DNA from: Streptomyces carminius | GTDB taxonomy: Bacteria > Actinomycetota > Actinomycetes > Streptomycetales > Streptomycetaceae | Length of the DNA: 64,000 nucleotides | Direction: 5' to 3' | Assembly (NCBI RefSeq): GCF_002794255.1 | Contig: NZ_PGGW01000039.1 | Span: 124,001-188,000, forward strand | Part shown: piece after piece, positions 27,031 to 35,365 of the stretch | Numbering within the stretch: the stretch's first letter is position 1 | How the letters are laid out: every line of letters starts with the position of its first letter | Made by a program: the position numbers and the translations under genes | Notes under the pieces: generated by a model | Told to the model about the DNA's origin: nothing | Database searches by the model: none | Seen by the model: the letters and a program-made list of their open reading frames with translations, nothing else

Positions 27031-28752
27031 TCAGCGCTTGACGCGGCTGCGGACGGCCAGGACCGCCAGGCCGAGGAGGACGGGTTCGGCGAGGCGGGAG
27101 GCCATCTCGGTGTAGGTGCCGGTGGTGGTCAGGTCCTGGCCGGAGGAGCGGAAGACCACCGAGTTGATCACCACCCGCAGGGCCTTCTCGCTCCGCTCGG
27201 CGGTGACGCGTTCGGACCACGGCCCGGCCGGGTTGGCCGGGTCGGGGGTGTCGGTGGTCAGCGTGACCTGCTGTCCGGCGGCGACCTGGCGGCCGGTGGT
27301 GGTCGGCTTCGGATCGTCGGCGGGCAGGCCCCACAGCACCATCACCGCGACCGTGACGGCCATCGCCGCCCCCAGCCAGGCCAGCGCACGGGCGGCGCGC
27401 AGCCCGTAGCCGGACAGGGCCCAGTAGGCGGTCAGCAGCGCCCGCTCGCCCCAGGGCCGGCCGGTGTCGTGGCGGCGCATCTCGCACTCGCCGTAGTAGA
27501 AGTCGGCGGCGTCCGGCTCGTTCTTGCCGTCCTCCAGCGACTTGCGCAGTTGCCGGTACAGCGCGGCCACCGCGGCCGGTTTCAGGTTGGGGGCGTCCTG
27601 CGGCGGGGTGGTCCAGCCGCGGGCGAGGGCGGGGCGGCGGGCGGTACGTGACCGCCAGTGGTGCTCCTCGGTCAGCGTGTTGCGGCGGCTCCACCGCCAG
27701 GGCAGGCGCCGGTTCCAGACGGTGGGGGTGGTGGCGAAGGTGCACCAGCCGTCCACCCGCAACTGGTCGAGGTGGACCGCGCCGGCGAACCGGCACCCGC
27801 TCAGGTCGACATCGTGCAGCGCCAGGTGCGCGGCGTCCACCCCGCCCAGCGACGTCAGGCGCACGCCGGGGTCCTGGCCGGACAGTTCCATCTCCGGCAG
27901 CGAACTGTCCGAGCCGAAGCTGGGGAAGGGGTCGGGGCGGGCGGCGACCAGTACCGGGTACTCCAGGACCGCGTCTCGCAGGTCCAGTTCGGCGTAGCGC
28001 AGCTGCAGGGTGGCGGTCGACGCCCACCGGGTGCGCGCGCAACTCACCCGAGGTGCGGCGATCTCCAGTGTCACCGGCGCCTCGAACACCGCACCGTCCA
28101 GCACCACCTGCCGGTCGCACACCAGCGGCCCCAGGTGCGGCGCCTTCTCGAAGCGCGTCCCCTCGAACCGGGCGATGCCGGAGAAGGACGACGTGTCGAA
28201 CCGGGCCTTGCGGGAGAAGGACGCCACGTCGAAATCGGCTTCGCCGGAGAAGGACGCCTTGACGAACCAGGCTTCGCCGGAGAAGGACGTCTCGTGGAAC
28301 CGGGCGTCGCCGGAGAAGGACACCCCGTAGAACCCGGCTTCGCCGGAGAAGGACGACTCGGCGAACCAGGCTTCGCCGGAGAAGGACGACTCGTAGAACC
28401 GGGCGTCGCCGGAGAAGGACGACCCGGCGAACCAGGCGGTGTCGGAGAAGGACGACCTGGCGAACCAGGCGTCGCCGAATTGGGGGCGCCCGGTGGCGGG
28501 GTCGCGTAGGGCGTTGAGTAACTGGCCCAGCAGTTCGGGGGTGAAGGGGGTACCGCAGTGGTCGATGTCGGCACCGGGCGCCAGGGCGGCGAGATAGGCG
28601 AAGCGGTCGGCCTCGTCCAAGTGAGCCAGGCAGACTGCGTGTTCACCGACGTGGATGCCGCGACAACCGACCGGATCGGCCGGGGTGGCGCCGTGGCCAC
28701 AGTGCGGCCAGCCCGGTGGCTCTGGGGACGGTTGGGGGTTCGGTTGGGTCAT
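27031..28752 (-). CDS. Pentapeptide-repeat membrane protein with N-terminal Cys/His cluster
   Basis: The predicted 573-residue protein starts with a Cys/His-rich segment (Cys18, His20, Cys30, Cys41, His44), probably a zinc site. Residues 100-198 hold nine copies of an 11-residue Phe-containing repeat (consensus SSFSGEAWFAE) of the pentapeptide_3 type, then weaker repeats (LRYAELDLRDAVL, HLALHDVDLSGCRF). A helical region and two membrane segments (about 450-470 and 553-570) end the protein. Pentapeptide repeats fold as right-handed beta-helices that mediate binding; the membrane end suggests a sensor or scaffold. The ATG at 28752 matches the conserved start of relatives, although its ribosome binding site is weak. 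Confidence 0.82.
   Translation of the reverse strand: MTQPNPQPSPEPPGWPHCGHGATPADPVGCRGIHVGEHAVCLAHLDEADRFAYLAALAPGADIDHCGTPFTPELLGQLLNALRDPATGRPQFGDAWFARSSFSDTAWFAGSSFSGDARFYESSFSGEAWFAESSFSGEAGFYGVSFSGDARFHETSFSGEAWFVKASFSGEADFDVASFSRKARFDTSSFSGIARFEGTRFEKAPHLGPLVCDRQVVLDGAVFEAPVTLEIAAPRVSCARTRWASTATLQLRYAELDLRDAVLEYPVLVAARPDPFPSFGSDSSLPEMELSGQDPGVRLTSLGGVDAAHLALHDVDLSGCRFAGAVHLDQLRVDGWCTFATTPTVWNRRLPWRWSRRNTLTEEHHWRSRTARRPALARGWTTPPQDAPNLKPAAVAALYRQLRKSLEDGKNEPDAADFYYGECEMRRHDTGRPWGERALLTAYWALSGYGLRAARALAWLGAAMAVTVAVMVLWGLPADDPKPTTTGRQVAAGQQVTLTTDTPDPANPAGPWSERVTAERSEKALRVVINSVVFRSSGQDLTTTGTYTEMASRLAEPVLLGLAVLAVRSRVKR
28159..28455 (-). repeat. Nine tandem 33-bp coding repeats
   Basis: Nine consecutive 33-bp units encode the 11-residue pentapeptide_3-type repeats. 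Several neighbouring units are nearly identical at DNA level (the core GAGAAGGACG recurs on the plus strand), pointing to recent duplication or ongoing homogenisation and to copy-number variation between strains. Confidence 0.85.
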
Positions 28753-29217
28753 GCCCGGTGGACGCCTGATCCCGGCCGACAGTTGCCGGAGCGGGCTGAG
28801 GCCGCTCCAACTCCGCTCGGCGAACAGACGGACCGCCATATTCCGGATTACCCGAGTGGCGGTCTGTCGTGAGCGATCCCGCAGAGCCGTCAAAGATGTC
28901 AGGCTGTCAGCACTGGACAGTAGGTGCCTACCTGTCATTAACTGTCAACCAGGCATCGACTGAAAGAGGGGTGCTGTGGCAGCCGTCGACCACCGGGGAC
29001 AGAGCAGGCCGGTCACCGGGGTCGGCGCGGGCCCTGGCACCGGATTCGTCCGCCGGTTCGCCGCCCTCGGCTCCTTCCGCCAAGCGGCCCCGGAACGGCC
29101 GCGCCGGGAGAGCGTCACCGAGACGGCACCCGTGCCCGAATCCGCCAGGAACGGCCGCAAGGCACTGCCGACGCGTACGACCGTCCGCCGATCCACCACC
29201 GAGCCGAAGGGGCACAC
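28753..29217. other. Upstream region of the molybdenum hydroxylase operon
   Basis: This 465-bp stretch lies between divergent genes. It contains an AT-richer patch around 28900-28960 with an inverted repeat, the likely promoter of the downstream operon. An open frame starting at 28976 with a GAGGGG site runs into the next gene out of frame; its product has no recognisable features, so it is not annotated. Confidence 0.5.
28916..28936. promoter_or_regulatory. Inverted repeat, candidate operator for the molybdenum hydroxylase operon
   Basis: GTAGG-TG-CCTAC is a perfect 5-bp inverted repeat, flanked by GACA on the left and TGTC on the right (one extra base on the right). Further TGTCA elements occur on both sides. 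This is a plausible regulator-binding site, but the regulator is not identified. Confidence 0.4.
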
Positions 29218-29844
29218 ATGCCCGCTGAACCCGCCGAGCCCCCACCGCCCCCGGGCCCGTCCCGGCGTACGTTCGTCGCGACGACCGCCGCGGTGGGCGG
29301 CGCCGTCGCCGCCGGTGGCACACCCGCGGCCTCCGCCGCACCGGCCGCCGCCCGTCCGCCCGCCGGCCGCGTCTCACTGACCGTCAACGGCGAGCGGCAC
29401 ACCCTCACTGTCGACAACCGCACCTCACTCCTGGACCTGCTGCGCGAGCACCTCGCTCTGACCGGCACCAAGAAAGGCTGCGACGCCGGTGCCTGCGGGG
29501 CGTGCACCGTCCTGGTCGACGGCCGCCGCGTCAACGCGTGCCTCACCCTCGCCATACGCCTGGAAGGCGCCGAGGTCACCACCATCGAGGGCCTGGCCCC
29601 CGGCGCCCCGGCCGCGGACGACGGCGAACTGCACCCGCTCCAGCGCGCGTTCATCGAACACGACGCCTTCCAGTGCGGCTTCTGCACCTCCGGCCAGCTC
29701 ATGTCCGCCGCTGCCTGCATCCGGGAGGGCCACACCGGCTCCGCCACCGAGATCCGGGAGTGGATGAGCGGCAACCTCTGCCGCTGCGGCTGCTACACCA
29801 ACATCGTCAAGGCGGTCGGCCAGGCCGCCGCGCACCGGAAATGA
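29218..29844 (+). CDS. Exported aldehyde/xanthine oxidoreductase, 2Fe-2S subunit (PaoA/YagT-like)
   Basis: The predicted 208-residue electron-transfer subunit belongs to a molybdenum hydroxylase. The N terminus is a twin-arginine signal (PSRRTFVATTAAVGGAVAAG), so the folded enzyme should be exported by Tat, as for E. coli PaoABC. The plant-type 2Fe-2S domain has GCDAGACGACTVLV plus a later Cys, and the C-terminal helical 2Fe-2S domain has FQCGFCTSGQ and LCRCGCY. AAGGGG precedes the ATG. It is the first gene of an operon of A, B, C subunits and an XdhC factor. Confidence 0.93.
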   Translation: MPAEPAEPPPPPGPSRRTFVATTAAVGGAVAAGGTPAASAAPAAARPPAGRVSLTVNGERHTLTVDNRTSLLDLLREHLALTGTKKGCDAGACGACTVLVDGRRVNACLTLAIRLEGAEVTTIEGLAPGAPAADDGELHPLQRAFIEHDAFQCGFCTSGQLMSAAACIREGHTGSATEIREWMSGNLCRCGCYTNIVKAVGQAAAHRK

Positions 29845-29856
29845 GGCGCGGCCACC

Positions 29857-30840
29857 ATGCACCCCTTCACCTACACCAAGCCCTCCGACACCCAGGCCGC
29901 GCTGGCCGCCGGGCGGCGCGGCGGCCGGTACCTCGCGGGCGGCACCACCCTGGTCGACCTGATGCGCGAGACCGTCGAACGCCCCCGCACCCTGGTCGAC
30001 ATCACCGCCCTGCCGCTACGCGCGATCACCCCCACCGCACGCGGCGGCCTGCGCATCGGCGCCCTGGCACCGATGTCCGACACCGCCGCCCACCCCGCCG
30101 TACGCACCACCTACCCCGTCCTCTCCCAGGCCCTGGAACTCAGCGCCTCCCCGCAGCTCCGCAACATGGCCACCATCGGCGGCAACCTCATGCAGCGCAC
30201 CCGCTGCACGTACTTCCGCGACGTGACCGCCGCCTGCAACAAGCGCGACCCCGGCTCGGGCTGCGCGGCCCGCGACGGCCACAACCGCACCCACGCCATC
30301 CTCGGCACCTCCGCCCACTGCGTCGCCACCCACCCCTCCGACGCCGCCGTGGCACTCACCGCCCTGGACGCGACCGTCCACCTCCTGGCCCCGGACGGCG
30401 GCGAACGCACCGTCCCCCTCACCGACTTCCTCCTCCGCCCCGGCCGCACCCCCCACCGCGAACAGGCGCTCCGACCAGGCGAGTTGATCACGGCAGTGGA
30501 GATACCGCCCCACCCGCGCCCGCTCCGCTCCGGCTACCTGAAGGTGCGCGACCGGCAGTCGTACGAGTTCGCCCTCACCTCCGCCGCCGTCGCCCTGCAC
30601 CTCCGCGGCGGGACGATCCGCGCGGCGCGGGTCGCCGCCGGCGGCGTCGGCACCGTCCCGTGGCGGCTTCCCGCCGTCGAACGGCACCTCGTCGGCCGGC
30701 GCCCCTCCGACGCCCTGTGGGCCGAGGCCGCCGAACACGCCGCCGAAGGCGCCCGCCCACTGGCGCACAACCGCTTCAAGACCGCCCTGCTCCGCCGCAC
30801 CGTCGAACGCCAGCTCCGCACCGTGGGAGGTACCAGGTGA
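29857..30840 (+). CDS. Molybdenum hydroxylase FAD-binding subunit (PaoB/YagS-like)
   Basis: The predicted 327-residue subunit carries FAD between the iron-sulfur and molybdenum subunits. It begins with the CoxM/xanthine dehydrogenase FAD-domain sequence (RGGRYLAGGTTLVDLM), and has SPQLRNMATIGGNLMQRTRC. The following cysteines (RTRCTYF, ACNKRD, GSGCAA and SAHC) match the extra 4Fe-4S cluster site of E. coli PaoB, an uncommon addition among FAD subunits. The gene begins 12 bp after the A subunit, and its stop codon overlaps the start of the C subunit. Confidence 0.93.
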   Translation: MHPFTYTKPSDTQAALAAGRRGGRYLAGGTTLVDLMRETVERPRTLVDITALPLRAITPTARGGLRIGALAPMSDTAAHPAVRTTYPVLSQALELSASPQLRNMATIGGNLMQRTRCTYFRDVTAACNKRDPGSGCAARDGHNRTHAILGTSAHCVATHPSDAAVALTALDATVHLLAPDGGERTVPLTDFLLRPGRTPHREQALRPGELITAVEIPPHPRPLRSGYLKVRDRQSYEFALTSAAVALHLRGGTIRAARVAAGGVGTVPWRLPAVERHLVGRRPSDALWAEAAEHAAEGARPLAHNRFKTALLRRTVERQLRTVGGTR

Positions 30841-33056
30841 GCCCCCAGCCGCAGGCAGCCGTCGGGGCGCCGCTCTCCCGGGTGGACGGGCGGCTGAAGG
30901 TCACCGGCCGGGCCGAGTACGCCGCCGACCACGACGTCAGGGGCGCGGCGCACGCGGTCCTCGTCGGCAGCAGCATCGCCCTCGGCCGCGTCACCGCCGT
31001 CGACACCCGCGCCGCCCTCGCCCAACCCGGCGTCCTCGCCGTGATCGGCCACCTGAACGCACCGAAGCTGGCGTACCGCGACAACCCCCGGGCGATCACG
31101 GACCCGCCGGTCGGCGAGCGGCTGCACGTCTTCCAGGACGACCGGGTCCGCTTCTTCGGCCAGCCCGTCGCCGTGGTCGTGGCCCGGACCCTGGAGGCCG
31201 CACGCCACGCCGCCGACCTGGTACGCGTCTCCTACCGGGCGGAGCGGCCCGCCACCGACCTGGCCGCCCCCGGCCGCCCCGCCAACGACCCCCTGCCCCC
31301 GCAGGACTACGTCCGCGGCACCCCGGACGAGGCGCTGGCCGCCGCACCGGTACGCCTGGAGCCCACCTACCGGCTCGCCCGCATGCACCACAACGCCATG
31401 GAGCCGCACGCCACCCTCGCCCGCTGGGACGGCGACGAGCTCACCGTCTGGGACAAGACCCAGTGGGTGCAGGGGACGCAGCACGAACTCGCCGCCGTGT
31501 TCGGCATCCCGCCGGAGTCGGTGCGCGTCGTCTCGCCCTTCGTCGGCGGCGCGTTCGGCAACGCCGCGCGGGTCTGGCCGCACTCCGCCGTCGCGGCGCT
31601 GGCCGCCCGCGTCACCGGGCGCCCGGTGAAACTCGTCCTGACCCGCGAACAGCTCTACCACGGCGTCGGCTACCGGCCCGCCTACACCTACACGCTGCGC
31701 CTGGGCAGCAGCCGCGGCGGACGGCTGACCGCGATGGTCCACGAGCTGCGGGCCGAGACCTCCACGTACGAGAACTTCCTGGAGAGCGCCCTCAGCCCCG
31801 GCCAGATGCTCTACGCCACCCCCCACGTCCGCCAGACGTACCGGACCGTGCCGCTGGACGTGAACACCCCCACCTACATGCGCGGCCCCGGCTACGCGAC
31901 CGCCGCGTTCGCCGTCGAGTCGGCCCTGGACGAACTCGCCCACGAACTGGGCGTCGACCCCATCGAGCTGCGGCTGCGCAACGAACCGGCCGAGGACCCC
32001 TCCAGCGGGCTGCCGTTCTCCACCCGGCGGCTGCGCGAATGCCTGCGCGTGGGCGCCGACGCCTTCGGCTGGGACCGGCGCGCCCCGAAGCCGCGCGCCA
32101 CCCGCGACGGCGACTGGCTCGTCGGCACCGGCATGGCCGCCGGCTGCTACCACACCCTGCGGTTCGGGGCGCAGGCCCGCGTCCGGCTGGACGCCGACGG
32201 CACGGCCCTGGTCGAGTGCGCGTCAAGCGACATGGGGCCCGGCACGTACACCTCGATGACGCAGCTCGCCGCGGACGCCCTCGGCCTGCCCCTGCGCAAG
32301 GTGACCTTCCGGCTCGGCGACTCCCGCATGCCCACGGCCCCGCCGCACTCCGGCTCCCTCACCATGGCCAGCGTCGGCTCCGCCGTCCAGGACGGCTGCG
32401 ACGGGCTGCGGCGGCAGGCGGTCGAACTGGCCGTCGCGGACGAGGGATCGCCCCTGTACGGCGCCGACGCTGGCGAGGTCGTCGTCCGCGCCGGCCGGCT
32501 GCACGTGCCCGGCGACCCGGCGCGCGCGGACACCTACCGGCGGCTCCTGGCCCGCAACGACCGCGCCCACCTCGAAGTGCTCGGCTCCTTCACCCCGCCC
32601 TCGGGACCGGCGCGGTCGTCGATGTACGCCTTCGGCGCGACGTTCGCCGAGGTCGCCGTCGACGCCCGGCTGGGCATGGTGCGGGTGCGGCGGATGCTCG
32701 GCGTGTACGACGCGGGGCGCATCATCAGCCCCAAGCTGGCCGAGAGCCAGGCGCTCGGGGCCATGGTGGGCGGCATCGGCCAGGCGCTGCTGGAGCACAC
32801 GGTCACCGACCACCGCGACGGCCGGATCGTCAACGCGAACCTGGCCGACTACCTCGTCCCCGTCAACGCCGACGTCCCCGACCTGCGGGCGGTCTACCTC
32901 GACAACGGCGCGGACTTCGACACCGACCCCATCGGCGTCAAGGGACTGGGCGAGGTCGTCGCCGTCGGCGTGGCACCCGCCATCGCCAACGCCGTCTTCC
33001 ACGCCACCGGCCGCCGCGTCCGCGACCTGCCCATCACCGTCGAAGCCCTGCTCTGA
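30837..33056 (+). CDS. Molybdopterin-binding catalytic subunit of aldehyde/xanthine oxidoreductase (PaoC/YagR-like)
   Basis: The predicted 739-residue catalytic subunit binds the molybdenum cofactor and oxidises aldehydes or purine-like compounds. It opens with the family motif RVDGRLKVTGRAEYAAD, has EPHATLARWDGDELTVW and SPFVGGAFGN (Mo-cofactor loop), and near the C terminus GVKGLGEV, where the final Glu is the catalytic base of the family. It lacks its own signal sequence and would be exported with the Tat-targeted A subunit. The GTG at 30837 overlaps the B-subunit stop (GTGA) and follows GGGAGG. Substrate specificity cannot be read; aromatic aldehydes are typical for PaoABC. Confidence 0.93.
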   Translation: MSPQPQAAVGAPLSRVDGRLKVTGRAEYAADHDVRGAAHAVLVGSSIALGRVTAVDTRAALAQPGVLAVIGHLNAPKLAYRDNPRAITDPPVGERLHVFQDDRVRFFGQPVAVVVARTLEAARHAADLVRVSYRAERPATDLAAPGRPANDPLPPQDYVRGTPDEALAAAPVRLEPTYRLARMHHNAMEPHATLARWDGDELTVWDKTQWVQGTQHELAAVFGIPPESVRVVSPFVGGAFGNAARVWPHSAVAALAARVTGRPVKLVLTREQLYHGVGYRPAYTYTLRLGSSRGGRLTAMVHELRAETSTYENFLESALSPGQMLYATPHVRQTYRTVPLDVNTPTYMRGPGYATAAFAVESALDELAHELGVDPIELRLRNEPAEDPSSGLPFSTRRLRECLRVGADAFGWDRRAPKPRATRDGDWLVGTGMAAGCYHTLRFGAQARVRLDADGTALVECASSDMGPGTYTSMTQLAADALGLPLRKVTFRLGDSRMPTAPPHSGSLTMASVGSAVQDGCDGLRRQAVELAVADEGSPLYGADAGEVVVRAGRLHVPGDPARADTYRRLLARNDRAHLEVLGSFTPPSGPARSSMYAFGATFAEVAVDARLGMVRVRRMLGVYDAGRIISPKLAESQALGAMVGGIGQALLEHTVTDHRDGRIVNANLADYLVPVNADVPDLRAVYLDNGADFDTDPIGVKGLGEVVAVGVAPAIANAVFHATGRRVRDLPITVEALL

Positions 33057-33134
33057 GCCGGGGGCCGCCGCCCCCTCTCCCCTCCCGCCCCCTCCCGTCC
33101 TTTCCCTCCCGCTCCCTGCTCCCGGAGACCCGCC

Positions 33135-34319
33135 ATGCTGAACATCGCGGACGAACTGCACGCCTGGTGCCGCGCGGCGCGCCCCTTCGCCCTGGCCACC
33201 GTCGTCCAGGTCAGCGGCAGCGCGCCGCTGCCGGTCGGCACCTCGCTGGCCGTGGACGGGGAGGGGAACGCGGTCGGCAGCGTCTCGGGCGGCTGCGTGG
33301 AGGCCGCCGTCTACGAACTGTGCCGCCACACCCTGGAGGCGGACGGGCCCACGGCGGTACGGGAGCGGTTCGGCTACTCCGACGAGGACGCCTTCGCCGT
33401 GGGCCTGACCTGCGGCGGCGAACTCGACATCCTGATACAGCGGATCAACCCCACCACCGAACCCCACCTCACCACAGCCCTCGCCGCGGTGGCAGCGGAC
33501 CGGCCCGCCGCCGTGGCCCGGGTCGTGGACGGACCGCCGGAACTCCTCGGCCGCACCCTGTCCGTCCTCGGCGACGACGACACCCACCACGGAACCCTGG
33601 GCGGCGACGAACGCCAGGACCGGACGGCAGCCGCCCGCACCCGCGCCCTCCTACGCGTCGGCCGCACGGCCCGCACGGCCCGCACCGACCTCCCCGCCAC
33701 CCCCAACGCCCCCGACACCACCGCCCCCTGCCCCGACAACCTCACGCTCCTGGTCCACACCCACGCCCCGCCGCCCCGCCTGCTGATCTTCGGCGCGGTC
33801 GACTTCACCGCCGCCCTCAGCCGGGCCGGACGCTTCCTCGGCTATCGCGTCACCGTCTGCGACGCCCGCCCCGTCTTCGCCACCCCGGCCCGCTTCCCGG
33901 ACGCGGACGAGGTCGTCACCGACTGGCCGCACCGCTACCTGGCCGCCACCGAGGTGGACGCCCGCACCGCGATCTGCGTCCTCACCCACGACGCGAAGTT
34001 CGACGTACCCCTGCTGCGCCTGGCCCTGGGCCTGCCCGTCGGCTACGTGGGCGCGATGGGCTCCCGCCGCACCCACGCCCGCCGCCTGGAACTGCTGCGG
34101 GAGGCCGGCGTCCCGGATGACCAACTCACCTTGCTGCACTCACCGATCGGCCTCGACCTCGGTGCCCACACCCCCGAGGAGACGGCGATCTCCATCACCG
34201 CGGAGATCATCGCCCACACCCACCAGGCCCCCGCCCGTCCCCTCACCCACACCACGGGCCCGATCCATCGCCTGGCCCCGACGCCCGAGGAGCTACACCC
34301 GATCCCGCAGCCCACATGA
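33135..34319 (+). CDS. XdhC/CoxI family molybdenum hydroxylase maturation factor
   Basis: The predicted 394-residue cytoplasmic factor belongs to the XdhC family, which binds molybdenum cofactor, promotes its sulfuration and inserts it into xanthine-dehydrogenase-type enzymes. It has the XdhC_CoxI domain at the N terminus (TVVQVSGSAPLPVGTSLAV, SGGCVEAAV, LTCGGELDILIQ) and the Rossmann-like C-terminal domain (RLLIFGAVDFTAALSRAGRF, VLTHDAKFDVPLL, GYVGAMGSRRTHARR). It lies 78 bp after the catalytic subunit gene on the same strand, matching the pao/yag gene order. Confidence 0.93.
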   Translation: MLNIADELHAWCRAARPFALATVVQVSGSAPLPVGTSLAVDGEGNAVGSVSGGCVEAAVYELCRHTLEADGPTAVRERFGYSDEDAFAVGLTCGGELDILIQRINPTTEPHLTTALAAVAADRPAAVARVVDGPPELLGRTLSVLGDDDTHHGTLGGDERQDRTAAARTRALLRVGRTARTARTDLPATPNAPDTTAPCPDNLTLLVHTHAPPPRLLIFGAVDFTAALSRAGRFLGYRVTVCDARPVFATPARFPDADEVVTDWPHRYLAATEVDARTAICVLTHDAKFDVPLLRLALGLPVGYVGAMGSRRTHARRLELLREAGVPDDQLTLLHSPIGLDLGAHTPEETAISITAEIIAHTHQAPARPLTHTTGPIHRLAPTPEELHPIPQPT

Positions 34320-34370
34320 CCACAGCCCTCTTCCGGCCTCAGTGCTCGTGCTTTCCGCGAGTGATCTACT

Positions 34371-35244
34371 GAGCATTTTCAGCGTTGCCTCTCCACGGTG
34401 AGGACGGCTTTGGTGATGACGGCCATGAGGTTGGGGCTGCAGCGGGCGCGTCGGAAGATCCGCCAGGACTTCAGGCGGGCGATTCCGCGTTCGACGGGTG
34501 CCCGGGCGGCGGACAGGGCTCGGTTGACCGTCCGCTCGGTGGGGGTGAGTTCGCCGTTGGGCGGGCGGCGCTTTGCGGTGGTGACCCAGTCGCCTGCACC
34601 GAGGTAGGCCATGTCGGCGAGGATCGGGACTCCTTGGCGTTCACAGATTCGGATGATCTTGTGGGTGCGGGCGGCCGTCAGGTCGTGGGTCCGGCCCGGC
34701 AGTGCCGGCGACAGCCAGAGGATCTCTCCGGCGGGATCGGTGACGACCTGCACGTTCACGCCGTGCCGCTTGTGCTTGGAGGAGTAGTCGGCTCGTCCGT
34801 CGCCGACCCGGTCGCACTCGGCGAGGGTGCCGTCCAGGAGCGCGTACTCGGGGTCCGTCTCCCGCAGGGTTTTCAGCAGTCCCGGTGCCTTGTCCGCCAG
34901 GTGCCGGACGACGGTGGTGACGTAGGCGTGGGCGGTGCCGACGGATACGCCGAAGCCTGCGGCGATCTGCGCGAGCGTGTCGTGCCGGCGGAGGTAGACC
35001 AGGGTGACGAGAGCACGCTGGTGGGGCGGGAGCTTGCAGCGGCGGTCACCCTCACGGGTGACGATGAGCATGGTTACCCACTCGACCAGGGCGTGAGGCA
35101 GGTCGAGTGCGGCAGGATAGGGAACCAACGAGGCTCCTGCGCTGATGAGTTGAGACGTCGAACACCTCTCTCAACGGCACGGGAGCCTCGTGCGTTGCGG
35201 GCAGCGGCCTCGTCACCCGTTCGGTGGCCACGCTGAAAAGGCTC
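34371..35244. mobile_element. IS5-family insertion sequence, ISL2-like, 874 bp
   Basis: Imperfect terminal inverted repeats of about 19 bp share GAGC-TTTTCAGCGT-GCC (34371-34389 and complement of 35226-35244, two mismatches). The element is flanked by ACT on both sides (34368-34370 and 35245-35247), a 3-bp ANT target duplication as described for the ISL2 subgroup. One intact transposase gene fills the element, which marks the left edge of the defence island, 51 bp after the XdhC stop. Confidence 0.88.
34379..35128 (-). CDS. IS5/ISL2-type transposase (DDE superfamily)
   Basis: The predicted 249-residue transposase has an N-terminal helix-turn-helix (HDTLAQIAAGFGVSVGTAHA) and a DDE_Tnp_4-type catalytic region: LLDGTLAECDRV, KRHGVNVQVVTDPAGEILWL, ILADMAYLGAGDW and the final Glu in APVERGIARLKSWRIF. 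The start is a TTG at 35128, which is usual for this Streptomyces IS group. No frameshift is seen, so the element is probably active. Confidence 0.9.
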   Translation of the reverse strand: MVPYPAALDLPHALVEWVTMLIVTREGDRRCKLPPHQRALVTLVYLRRHDTLAQIAAGFGVSVGTAHAYVTTVVRHLADKAPGLLKTLRETDPEYALLDGTLAECDRVGDGRADYSSKHKRHGVNVQVVTDPAGEILWLSPALPGRTHDLTAARTHKIIRICERQGVPILADMAYLGAGDWVTTAKRRPPNGELTPTERTVNRALSAARAPVERGIARLKSWRIFRRARCSPNLMAVITKAVLTVERQR

Positions 35245-35300
35245 ACTGAGTCAGCTCGGCCAGCCAGGCAAGGCAGTCGTTTAGGACTGCGGCATCAAGC

Positions 35301-35327
35301 GCTTTGCCACTCGTGGACTGGCAAAGC
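35301..35327 (-). terminator. Hairpin terminator of the FGH-like operon
   Basis: GCTTTGCCA (35301-35309) and TGGCAAAGC (35319-35327) form a 9-bp stem with a nine-base loop, 39 bp downstream of the last gene of the operon. Confidence 0.6.
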
Positions 35328-35365
35328 AAGCGCGTCTTCGATGGATGAAGCATGGCGGGTCCTGT

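Noticed and set aside
28159..28455. CRISPR-like array from regularly spaced repeats
   Set aside because: The 33-bp units are contiguous, in frame and coding; no unique spacers exist.
27031..28752. Qnr-type quinolone-resistance interpretation of the pentapeptide-repeat protein
   Set aside because: The repeats are the 11-residue pentapeptide_3 type and the protein has membrane helices, unlike soluble Qnr proteins.
28976..29380. Open frame with a GAGGGG site before the molybdenum hydroxylase operon
   Set aside because: It overlaps the well-supported 2Fe-2S subunit gene out of frame and its product is compositional noise.
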